A stretch of 64,000 nucleotides of DNA from assembly GCA_029224185.1 (NCBI GenBank), contig JANZKI010000033.1, positions 124,001 through 188,000 of the forward strand. Direction: 5' to 3'. How positions within the stretch are numbered: the first letter of the stretch is position 1; each line of letters opens with the position of its first letter. The position numbers and the translations under genes were made by a program. The notes under the pieces are model-generated. The model did no database searches. It saw only the letters and a program-made list of their open reading frames with translations, and was not told where the DNA came from. The stretch comes from Karalla daura. Its lineage: Eukaryota > Chordata > Actinopteri > Chaetodontiformes > Leiognathidae. Shown here piece by piece: positions 1 to 11,900 of this stretch.

Positions 1-3000
1 GTTTGTCAACAAACTTTTTCAAAGCGCTTGTCCCCGCAGTCTCCCATGCAGGGGGCTGTAAACAGGCTCAACTAAGCGTCCTAAACACTTTTCAGGCCTG
101 TTGCTGCACTGCGTGTGGGCCAATGGTGCACGTATCAACAAACTTTTTCAAAGCGCTGTTCCCCACAGTCTCCCATGCAGGGGGCTGTAAGCAGGCTCAA
201 CTAAGCGTTCTAAACACTTTTCAGGCCTGTTGCTGCACTGCGTATGGGCCAATGGTGCACGTATCAACAAACTTTTTCAAAGCGCTGTTCCCCACAGTCT
301 CCCATGCAGGGGGCTGTAAGCAGGCTCAACTAAGCGTTCTAAACACTTTTCAGGCCTGTTGCTGCACTGCGTATGGGCCAATGGTGCACGTATCAACAAA
401 CTTTTTCAAAGCGCTGTTCCCCACAGTCTCCCATGCAGGGGGCTGTAAGCAGGCTCAACTAAGCGTTCTAAACACTTTTCAGGCCTGTTGCTGCACTGCG
501 TGTGGGCCAATGGTGCACGTATCAACAAACTTTTTCAAAGCGCTGTTCCCCACAGTCTCCCATGCAGGGGGCTGTAAGCAGGCTCAACTAAGCGTTCTAA
601 ACACTTTTCAGGCCTGTTGCTGCACTGCGTATGGGCCAATGGTGCACGTATCAACAAACTTTTTCAAAGCGCTGTTCCCCACAGTCTCCCATGCAGGGGG
701 CTGTAAGCAGGCTCAACTAAGCGTTCTAAACACTTTTCAGGCCTGTTGCTGCACTGCGTATGGGCCAATGGTGCACAAATCAACAAACTTTTTTGTTTGT
801 TTTTGTTTGTGAACAAACTTTTTCAAAGCGCTTGTCCCCGCAGTCTCCGATGCAGGGGGCTGTAAACGGGCTCAACTAAGCGTTCTAAACACTTTCCAGG
901 CCTGTTGCTGCACTGCGTATGGGCCAATGGTGCACGTATCAACAAACTTTTTCAAAGCCTTTTTCCCCGCAGTCTCCTATGCAGGGGGCTGTAAGCAGGC
1001 TCAACTAAGCGTTCTAAACACTTTTCAGGCCTGTTGCTGCACTGCGTATGGGCCAATGGTGCACGCATCAACAAACTTTTTCAAAGCCCTTTTCCCCGCA
1101 ATCTCCAATGCAGGGGTCTGTAAACGGGCTCAACTAAGCGTTCTAAACACTGTTCAGGCCTGTTGCTGCACTGCGTATGGGCCAATGGTGCACGTATCAA
1201 CAAACTTTTTCAAAGCGCTTGTCCCCGCAGAATCCCATGTAGGGGGCTGCAAACAGGCTCAACTAAGCGTTCGAAACACTTTTCAGGCCTGTTGCTGCAC
1301 TGCGTATGGGCCAATGGTGCACGTATCAACAAACTTTTTCAAAGCGCTTTTCCCCGCAGTCTCCGATGCAGGGGGCTGTCAACAGGCTCAACTAAGCGTT
1401 CTAAACACTTTTCAGGCCTGTTGCTGCACTGCGTATGGGCCAATGGTGCACGTATCAACAAACTTTTTCAAAGCGCTGTTCCCCGCAGTCTCCTATGCAG
1501 GGGGCTGTAAGCAGGCTCAACTAAGCGTTCTAAACACTTTTCAGGCCTGTTGCTGCACTGCGTATGGGCCAATGGTGCACGTATCAACAAACTTTTTCAA
1601 AGCCCTTTTCCCCGCAGTCTCCAATGCAGGGGTCTGTAAACGGGCTCAACTAAGCGTTCTAAACACTGTTCAGGCCTGTTGCTGCACTGCGTATGGGCCA
1701 ATGGTGCACGTATCAACAAACTTTTTCAAAGCGCTTGTCCCCGCAGAATCCCATGTAGGGGGCTGCAAACAGGCTCAACTAAGCGTTCGAAACACTTTTC
1801 AGGCCTGTTGCTGCACTGCGTATGGGCGAATGGTGCACAAATCAACAAACTTTTTTGTTTGTTTTTGTTTGTGAACAAACTTTTTCAAAGCGCTTGTCCC
1901 CGCAGTCTCCGATGCAGGGGGCTGTAAACAGGCTCAACTAAGCGTTCTAAACACTTTTCAGGCCTGTTGCTGCACTGCGTATGGGCCAATGGTGCACGTA
2001 TCAACAAACTTTTTCAAAGCGCTTTTCCCCGCAGTCTCCGATGCAGGGGTCTGTCAACAGGCTCAACTAAGCGTTCTAAACACTTTTCAGGCCTGTTGCT
2101 GCACTGCGTATGGGCCAATGGTGCACGTCTCAACAAACTTTTTCAAAGCGCTTTTCCGCGCAGTCTCCGATGCAGGGGGCTGTAAGCAGGCTCAACTAAG
2201 CGTTCTAAACACTTTTCAGGCCTGTTGCTGCACTGCGTATGGGCCAATGGTGCACGAATCAACAAACTTTTTTGTTTGTTTTTGTTTGTCAACAAACTTT
2301 TTCAAAGCGCTTGTCCCCGCAGTCTCCTATGCAGGGGGCTGTAAACGGGCTCAACTAAGCGTCCTAAACACTTTTCAGGCCTGTTGCTGCACTGCGTGTG
2401 GGCCAATGGTGCACGTATCAACAAACTTTTTCAAAGCGCTTTTCCCCGCAGTCTCCCATGCAGGGAGCTGTAAACAGGCTCAACTAAGCGTTCGAAACAC
2501 TTTTCAGGCCTTTTGCTGCACTGCGTATGGGCCAATGGTGCACGTATCAACAAACTTTTTCAAAGCGCTGTTCCCCACAGTCTCCCATGCAGGGGGCTGT
2601 AAGCAGGCTCAACTAAGCGTTCTAAAAACTTTTCAGGCCTGTTGCTGCACTGCGTATGGGCCAATGGTGCACAAATCAACAAACTTTTTTGTTTGTTTTT
2701 GTTTGTGAACAAACTTTTTCAAAGCGCTTGTCCCCGCAGTCTCCGATGCAGGGGGCTGTAAACGGGCTCAACTAAGCGTTCTAAACACTTTCCAGGCCTG
2801 TTGCTGCACTGCGTATGGGCCAATGGTGCACGTATCAACAAACTTTTTCAAAGCCTTTTTCCCCGCAGTCTCCTATGCAGGGGGCTGTAAGCAGGCTCAA
2901 CTAAGCGTTCTAAACACTTTTCAGGCCTGTTGCTGCACTGCGTATGGGCCAATGGTGCACGTATCAACAAACTTTTTCAAAGCCCTTTTCCCCGCAGTCT

Positions 3001-6000
3001 CCAATGCAGGGGTCTGTAAACGGGCTCAACTAAGCGTTCTAAACACTGTTCAGGCCTGTTGCTGCACTGCGTATGGGCCAATGGTGCACGTATCAACAAA
3101 CTTTTTCAAAGCGCTTGTCCCCGCAGAATCCCATGTAGGGGGCTGCAAACAGGCTCAACTAAGCGTTCGAAACACTTTTCAGGCCTGTTGCTGCACTGCG
3201 TATGGGCGAATGGTGCACAAATCAACAAACTTTTTTGTTTGTTTTTGTTTGTGAACAAACTTTTTCAAAGCGCTTGTCCCCGCAGTCTCCGATGCAGGGG
3301 GCTGTAAACAGGCTCAACTAAGCGTTCTAAACACTTTTCAGGCCTGTTGCTGCACTGCGTATGGGCCAATGGTGCACGTATCAACAAACTTTTTCAAAGC
3401 GCTTTTCCCCGCAGTCTCCGATGCAGGGGTCTGTCAACAGGCTCAACTAAGCGTTCTAAACACTTTTCAGGCCTGTTGCTGCACTGCGTATGGGCCAATG
3501 GTGCACGTCTCAACAAACTTTTTCAAAGCGCTTTTCCGCGCAGTCTCCGATGCAGGGGGCTGTAAGCAGGCTCAACTAAGCGTTCTAAACACTTTTCAGG
3601 CCTGTTGCTGCACTGCGTAGGGGCCAATGGTGCACGAATCAACAAACTTTTTTGTTTGTTTTTGTTTGTCAACAAACTTTTTCAAAGCGCTTGTCCCCGC
3701 AGTCTCCTATGCAGGGGGCTGTAAACGGGCTCAACTAAGCGTCCTAAACACTTTTCAGGCCTGTTGCTGCACTGCATGTGGGCAAATGGTGCACGTATCA
3801 ACAAACTTTTTCAAAGCGCTTTTCCCCGCAGTCTCCCATGCAGGGGGCTGTAAACAGGCTCAACAAAGCGTTCTAAACACTTTTCAGGCCTGTTGCTGCA
3901 CTGCGTATGGGCCAATGGTGCACGTATCAACAAACTTTTTCAAAGCGCTTTTCCCCGCAGTCTCCCATGCAGGGAGCTGTAAACAGGCTCAACTAAGCGT
4001 TCTAAACACTTTTCAGGCCTGTTTCTGCACTGCGTATGGGCCAATGGTGCACGAATCAACAAACTTTTTTGTTTGTTTTTGTTTGTCAACAAACTTTTTC
4101 AAAGCGCTTGTCCCCGCAGTCTCCCATGCAGGGGGCTGTAAACAGGCTCAACTAAGCGTCCTAAACACTTTTCAGGCCTGTTGCTGCACTGCGTGTGGGC
4201 CAATGGTGCACGTATCAACAAACTTTTTCAAAGCGCTGTTCCCCACAGTCTCCCATGCAGGGGGCTGTAAGCAGGCTCAACTAAGCGTTCTAAACACTTT
4301 TCAGGCCTGTTGCTGCACTGCGTATGGGCCAATGGTGCACGTATCAACAAACTTTTTCAAAGCGCTGTTCCCCACAGTCTCCCATGCAGGGGGCTGTAAG
4401 CAGGCTCAACTAAGCGTTCTAAACACTTTTCAGGCCTGTTGCTGCACTGCGTATGGGCCAATGGTGCACGTATCAACAAACTTTTTCAAAGCGCTGTTCC
4501 CCACAGTCTCCCATGCAGGGGGCTGTAAGCAGGCTCAACTAAGCGTTCTAAACACTTTTCAGGCCTGTTGCTGCACTGCGTGTGGGCCAATGGTGCACGT
4601 ATCAACAAACTTTTTCAAAGCGCTGTTCCCCACAGTCTCCCATGCAGGGGGCTGTAAGCAGGCTCAACTAAGCGTTCTAAACACTTTTCAGGCCTGTTGC
4701 TGCACTGCGTATGGGCCAATGGTGCACGTATCAACAAACTTTTTCAAAGCGCTGTTCCCCACAGTCTCCCATGCAGGGGGCTGTAAGCAGGCTCAACTAA
4801 GCGTTCTAAACACTTTTCAGGCCTGTTGCTGCACTGCGTGTGGGCCAATGGTGCACGTATCAACAAACTTTTTCAAAGCGCTGTTCCCCACAGTCTCCCA
4901 TGCAGGGGGCTGTAAGCAGGCTCAACTAAGCGTCCTAAACACTTTTCAGGCCTGTTGCTGCACTGCGTGTGGGCCAATGGTGCACGTATCAACAAACTTT
5001 TTCAAAGCGCTTTTCCCCGCAGTCTCCCATGCAGGGAGCTGTAAACAGGCTCAACTAAGCGTTCGAAACACTTTTCAGGCCTTTTGCTGCACTGCGTATG
5101 GGCCAATGGTGCACGTATCAACAAACTTTTTCAAAGCGCTGTTCCCCACAGTCTCCCATGCAGGGGGCTGTAAGCAGGCTCAACTAAGCGTTCTAAAAAC
5201 TTTTCAGGCCTGTTGCTGCACTGCGTATGGGCCAATGGTGCACAAATCAACAAACTTTTTTGTTTGTTTTTGTTTGTGAACAAACTTTTTCAAAGCGCTT
5301 GTCCCCGCAGTCTCCGATGCAGGGGGCTGTAAACGGGCTCAACTAAGCGTTCTAAACACTTTCCAGGCCTGTTGCTGCACTGCGTATGGGCCAATGGTGC
5401 ACGTATCAACAAACTTTTTCAAAGCCTTTTTCCCCGCAGTCTCCTATGCAGGGGGCTGTAAGCAGGCTCAACTAAGCGTTCTAAACACTTTTCAGGCCTG
5501 TTGCTGCACTGCGTATGGGCCAATGGTGCACGTATCAACAAACTTTTTCAAAGCCCTTTTCCCCGCAGTCTCCAATGCAGGGGTCTGTAAACGGGCTCAA
5601 CTAAGCGTTCTAAACACTGTTCAGGCCTGTTGCTGCACTGCGTATGGGCCAATGGTGCACGTATCAACAAACTTTTTCAAAGCGCTTGTCCCCGCAGAAT
5701 CCCATGTAGGGGGCTGCAAACAGGCTCAACTAAGCGTTCGAAACACTTTTCAGGCCTGTTGCTGCACTGCGTATGGGCGAATGGTGCACAAATCAACAAA
5801 CTTTTTTGTTTGTTTTTGTTTGTGAACAAACTTTTTCAAAGCGCTTGTCCCCGCAGTCTCCGATGCAGGGGGCTGTAAACAGGCTCAACTAAGCGTTCTA
5901 AACACTTTTCAGGCCTGTTGCTGCACTGCGTATGGGCCAATGGTGCACGTATCAACAAACTTTTTCAAAGCGCTTTTCCCCGCAGTCTCCGATGCAGGGG

Positions 6001-8536
6001 TCTGTCAACAGGCTCAACTAAGCGTTCTAAACACTTTTCAGGCCTGTTGCTGCACTGCGTATGGGCCAATGGTGCACGTCTCAACAAACTTTTTCAAAGC
6101 GCTTTTCCGCGCAGTCTCCGATGCAGGGGGCTGTAAGCAGGCTCAACTAAGCGTTCTAAACACTTTTCAGGCCTGTTGCTGCACTGCGTAGGGGCCAATG
6201 GTGCACGAATCAACAAACTTTTTTGTTTGTTTTTGTTTGTCAACAAACTTTTTCAAAGCGCTTGTCCCCGCAGTCTCCTATGCAGGGGGCTGTAAACGGG
6301 CTCAACTAAGCGTCCTAAACACTTTTCAGGCCTGTTGCTGCACTGCATGTGGGCAAATGGTGCACGTATCAACAAACTTTTTCAAAGCGCTTTTCCCCGC
6401 AGTCTCCCATGCAGGGGGCTGTAAACAGGCTCAACAAAGCGTTCTAAACACTTTTCAGGCCTGTTGCTGCACTGCGTATGGGCCAATGGTGCACGTCTCA
6501 ACAAACTTTTTCAAAGCGCTTTTCCGCGCAGTCTCCGATGCAGGGGGCTGTAAGCAGGCTCAACTAAGCGTTCTAAACACTTTTCAGGCCTGTTGCTGCA
6601 CTGCGTAGGGGCCAATGGTGCACGAATCAACAAACTTTTTTGTTTGTTTTTGTTTGTCAACAAACTTTTTCAAAGCGCTTGTCCCCGCAGTCTCCTATGC
6701 AGGGGGCTGTAAACGGGCTCAACTAAGCGTCCTAAACACTTTTCAGGCCTGTTGCTGCACTGCATGTGGGCAAATGGTGCACGTATCAACAAACTTTTTC
6801 AAAGCGCTTTTCCCCGCAGTCTCCCATGCAGGGGGCTGTAAACAGGCTCAACAAAGCGTTCTAAACACTTTTCAGGCCTGTTGCTGCACTGCGTATGGGC
6901 CAATGGTGCACGTATCAACAAACTTTTTCAAAGCGCTTTTCCCCGCAGTCTCCCATGCAGGGAGCTGTAAACAGGCTCAACTAAGCGTTCTAAACACTTT
7001 TCAGGCCTGTTTCTGCACTGCGTATGGGCCAATGGTGCACGTATCAACAAACTTTTTCAAAGCGCTGTTCCCCACAGTCTCCCATGCAGGGGGCTGTAAG
7101 GAGGCTCAACTAAGCGTTCTAAACACTTTTCAGGCCTGTTGCTGCACTGCGTATGGGCCAATGGTGCACGTATCAACAAACTTTTTCAAAGCGCTTGTCC
7201 CCGCAGTCTCCAATGCAGGGGTCTGTAAACAGGCTCAACTAAGCGTTCGAAACACTTTTCAGGCCTGTTGCTGCACTGCGTATGGGCCAATGGTGCACGA
7301 ATCAACAAACTTTTTTGTTTGTTTTTGTTTGTCAACAAACTTTTTCAAAGCGCTTGTCCCCGCAGTCTCCTATGCAGGGGGCTGTAAAAAGGCTCAACTA
7401 AGCATCCTAAACACTTTTCAGGCCTGTTGCTGCACTGCGTGTGGGCCAATGGTGCACGTATCAACAAACTTTTTCAAAGCGCTTTTCCCCGCAGTCTCCC
7501 ATGCAGGGAGCTGTAAACAGGCTCAACTAAGCGTTCGAAACACTTTTCAGGCCTGTTGCTGCATTGCGTATAGGCCAATGGTGCACGTATCAACAAACTT
7601 TTTCAAAGCCTTTTTCCCCGCAGTCTCCTATGCAGGGGGCTGTAAGCAGGCTCAACTAAGCGTTCTAAACACTTTTCAGGCCTGTTGCTGCACTGCGTAT
7701 GGGCCAATGGTGCACGTATCAACAAACTTTTTCAAAGCCCTTTTCCCCGCAGTCTCCTATGCAGGGGTCTGTAAACGGGCTCAACTAAGCGTTCTAAACA
7801 CTGTTCAGGCCTGTTGCTGCACTGCGTATGGGCCAATGGTGCACGTATCAACAAACTTTTTCAAAGCGCTTGTCCCCGCAGAATCCCATGTAGGGGGCTG
7901 CAAACAGGCTCAACTAAGCGTTCGAAACACTTTTCAGGCCTGTTGCTGCACTGCGTATGGGCCAATGGTGCACAAATCAACAAACTTTTTTGTTTGTTTT
8001 TGTTTGTGAACAAACTTTTTCAAAGCGCTTGTCCCCGCAGTCTCCGATGCAGGGGGCTGTAAACAGGCTCAACTAAGCGTTCTAAACACTTTTCAGGCCT
8101 GTTGCTGCACTGCGTATGGGCCAATGGTGCACGTATCAACAAACTTTTTCAAAGCGCTTTTCCCCGCAGTCTCCCATGCAGGGGGCTTTAAACAGGCTCA
8201 ACTAAGCGTTCCAAACACTTTTCAGGCCTGTTGCTGCACTGCGTATGGGCCAATGGTGCACGTATCAACAAACTTTTTCAAAGCGCTGTTCCCCGCAGTC
8301 TCCCATGCAGGGGGCTGTCAGCAGGCTCAACTACGCGTTCTAAACACTTTTCAGGCCTGTTGCTGCACTGCGTATGGGCCAATGGTGCATGTGTCAACAA
8401 ATTTTTTCAAAGCGCTATTCCCCGCAGTCTCCTATGCAGGGGGCTGTAAACAGGCTCAACTAAGCGTTCTAAACACTTTTCAGGCCTGTTGCTGCTCTGC
8501 GTATGGGCCAATGGTGCATGTATCAACAAATTTTTT
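1..8536 (+). repeat. Higher-order repeat, 8,964-bp offset, first copy
   Basis: This block recurs base for base at 8,965-17,500. The order of 129- and 159-bp monomers matches: the TGA-type 159-bp monomers end at 812, 1,874, 2,708, 3,254, 5,279, 5,825 and 8,009, and again exactly 8,964 bp later at 9,776, 10,838, 11,672, 12,218, 14,243, 14,789 and 16,973. The only base difference I noticed by eye is C at 428 versus T at 9,392. The match ends abruptly inside a T run: seven T then GTTTG here, six T then CAAAG in the second copy. Such identity over 8.5 kb implies very recent duplication or conversion of a block of about 65 monomers. Confidence 0.93.
6077..6910 (+). repeat. 417-bp tandem duplication
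   Basis: A three-monomer unit (129 + 159 + 129 = 417 bp) occurs twice in a row at about 6,077-6,493 and 6,494-6,910. Each copy opens with the CGTCTCAAC / TTTTCCGCGCAG monomer that ends in a GTAGGGGCC variant, continues with a 159-bp TCA-type monomer, and closes with the GCTCAACAAAGCG monomer. Being older than the large duplications, it is also present near 15.0-15.9 kb and 22.1-22.9 kb. Confidence 0.85.
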
Positions 8537-8964
8537 TGTTTGTTTTTGTTTGTCAACAAACTTTTTCAAAGCGCTTGTCCCCGCAGTCTCCTATGCAGGG
8601 GGCTGTAAACGGGCTCAACTAAGCGTCCTAAACACTTTTCAGGCCTGTTGCTGCACTGCATGTGGGCAAATGGTGCACGTATCAACAAACTTTTTCAAAG
8701 CGCTTTTCCCCGCAGTCTCCCATGCAGGGGGCTGTAAACAGGCTCAACAAAGCGTTCTAAACACTTTTCAGGCCTGTTGCTGCACTGCGTATGGGCCAAT
8801 GGTGCACGTATCAACAAACTTTTTCAAAGCGCTTTTCCCCGCAGTCTCCCATGCAGGGAGCTGTAAACAGGCTCAACTAAGCGTTCTAAACACTTTTCAG
8901 GCCTGTTTCTGCACTGCGTATGGGCCAATGGTGCACGAATCAACAAACTTTTTTGTTTGTTTTT

Positions 8965-11900
8965 GTTTGTCAACAAACTTTTTCAAAGCGCTTGTCCCCG
9001 CAGTCTCCCATGCAGGGGGCTGTAAACAGGCTCAACTAAGCGTCCTAAACACTTTTCAGGCCTGTTGCTGCACTGCGTGTGGGCCAATGGTGCACGTATC
9101 AACAAACTTTTTCAAAGCGCTGTTCCCCACAGTCTCCCATGCAGGGGGCTGTAAGCAGGCTCAACTAAGCGTTCTAAACACTTTTCAGGCCTGTTGCTGC
9201 ACTGCGTATGGGCCAATGGTGCACGTATCAACAAACTTTTTCAAAGCGCTGTTCCCCACAGTCTCCCATGCAGGGGGCTGTAAGCAGGCTCAACTAAGCG
9301 TTCTAAACACTTTTCAGGCCTGTTGCTGCACTGCGTATGGGCCAATGGTGCACGTATCAACAAACTTTTTCAAAGCGCTGTTCCCCACAGTTTCCCATGC
9401 AGGGGGCTGTAAGCAGGCTCAACTAAGCGTTCTAAACACTTTTCAGGCCTGTTGCTGCACTGCGTGTGGGCCAATGGTGCACGTATCAACAAACTTTTTC
9501 AAAGCGCTGTTCCCCACAGTCTCCCATGCAGGGGGCTGTAAGCAGGCTCAACTAAGCGTTCTAAACACTTTTCAGGCCTGTTGCTGCACTGCGTATGGGC
9601 CAATGGTGCACGTATCAACAAACTTTTTCAAAGCGCTGTTCCCCACAGTCTCCCATGCAGGGGGCTGTAAGCAGGCTCAACTAAGCGTTCTAAACACTTT
9701 TCAGGCCTGTTGCTGCACTGCGTATGGGCCAATGGTGCACAAATCAACAAACTTTTTTGTTTGTTTTTGTTTGTGAACAAACTTTTTCAAAGCGCTTGTC
9801 CCCGCAGTCTCCGATGCAGGGGGCTGTAAACGGGCTCAACTAAGCGTTCTAAACACTTTCCAGGCCTGTTGCTGCACTGCGTATGGGCCAATGGTGCACG
9901 TATCAACAAACTTTTTCAAAGCCTTTTTCCCCGCAGTCTCCTATGCAGGGGGCTGTAAGCAGGCTCAACTAAGCGTTCTAAACACTTTTCAGGCCTGTTG
10001 CTGCACTGCGTATGGGCCAATGGTGCACGCATCAACAAACTTTTTCAAAGCCCTTTTCCCCGCAATCTCCAATGCAGGGGTCTGTAAACGGGCTCAACTA
10101 AGCGTTCTAAACACTGTTCAGGCCTGTTGCTGCACTGCGTATGGGCCAATGGTGCACGTATCAACAAACTTTTTCAAAGCGCTTGTCCCCGCAGAATCCC
10201 ATGTAGGGGGCTGCAAACAGGCTCAACTAAGCGTTCGAAACACTTTTCAGGCCTGTTGCTGCACTGCGTATGGGCCAATGGTGCACGTATCAACAAACTT
10301 TTTCAAAGCGCTTTTCCCCGCAGTCTCCGATGCAGGGGGCTGTCAACAGGCTCAACTAAGCGTTCTAAACACTTTTCAGGCCTGTTGCTGCACTGCGTAT
10401 GGGCCAATGGTGCACGTATCAACAAACTTTTTCAAAGCGCTGTTCCCCGCAGTCTCCTATGCAGGGGGCTGTAAGCAGGCTCAACTAAGCGTTCTAAACA
10501 CTTTTCAGGCCTGTTGCTGCACTGCGTATGGGCCAATGGTGCACGTATCAACAAACTTTTTCAAAGCCCTTTTCCCCGCAGTCTCCAATGCAGGGGTCTG
10601 TAAACGGGCTCAACTAAGCGTTCTAAACACTGTTCAGGCCTGTTGCTGCACTGCGTATGGGCCAATGGTGCACGTATCAACAAACTTTTTCAAAGCGCTT
10701 GTCCCCGCAGAATCCCATGTAGGGGGCTGCAAACAGGCTCAACTAAGCGTTCGAAACACTTTTCAGGCCTGTTGCTGCACTGCGTATGGGCGAATGGTGC
10801 ACAAATCAACAAACTTTTTTGTTTGTTTTTGTTTGTGAACAAACTTTTTCAAAGCGCTTGTCCCCGCAGTCTCCGATGCAGGGGGCTGTAAACAGGCTCA
10901 ACTAAGCGTTCTAAACACTTTTCAGGCCTGTTGCTGCACTGCGTATGGGCCAATGGTGCACGTATCAACAAACTTTTTCAAAGCGCTTTTCCCCGCAGTC
11001 TCCGATGCAGGGGTCTGTCAACAGGCTCAACTAAGCGTTCTAAACACTTTTCAGGCCTGTTGCTGCACTGCGTATGGGCCAATGGTGCACGTCTCAACAA
11101 ACTTTTTCAAAGCGCTTTTCCGCGCAGTCTCCGATGCAGGGGGCTGTAAGCAGGCTCAACTAAGCGTTCTAAACACTTTTCAGGCCTGTTGCTGCACTGC
11201 GTATGGGCCAATGGTGCACGAATCAACAAACTTTTTTGTTTGTTTTTGTTTGTCAACAAACTTTTTCAAAGCGCTTGTCCCCGCAGTCTCCTATGCAGGG
11301 GGCTGTAAACGGGCTCAACTAAGCGTCCTAAACACTTTTCAGGCCTGTTGCTGCACTGCGTGTGGGCCAATGGTGCACGTATCAACAAACTTTTTCAAAG
11401 CGCTTTTCCCCGCAGTCTCCCATGCAGGGAGCTGTAAACAGGCTCAACTAAGCGTTCGAAACACTTTTCAGGCCTTTTGCTGCACTGCGTATGGGCCAAT
11501 GGTGCACGTATCAACAAACTTTTTCAAAGCGCTGTTCCCCACAGTCTCCCATGCAGGGGGCTGTAAGCAGGCTCAACTAAGCGTTCTAAAAACTTTTCAG
11601 GCCTGTTGCTGCACTGCGTATGGGCCAATGGTGCACAAATCAACAAACTTTTTTGTTTGTTTTTGTTTGTGAACAAACTTTTTCAAAGCGCTTGTCCCCG
11701 CAGTCTCCGATGCAGGGGGCTGTAAACGGGCTCAACTAAGCGTTCTAAACACTTTCCAGGCCTGTTGCTGCACTGCGTATGGGCCAATGGTGCACGTATC
11801 AACAAACTTTTTCAAAGCCTTTTTCCCCGCAGTCTCCTATGCAGGGGGCTGTAAGCAGGCTCAACTAAGCGTTCTAAACACTTTTCAGGCCTGTTGCTGC

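Noticed and set aside
1207..1290. tRNA- or SINE-like origin of the monomer (GTTCGAAAC in some monomers resembles a B box)
   Set aside because: Only monomers with the CTA to CGA change have TTCGAA. No A box at proper spacing and no cloverleaf can be drawn.
3..5279. Plus-strand frames of 83-550 codons as separate genes of one family
   Set aside because: Their starts and ends are dictated by the TGA of the 159-bp monomers and the TAG of GTAGGGGCC monomers. Their products are pieces of the same 43-residue repeat, and a second frame (MLHCVWANGARINKLF...) is open over the same DNA.
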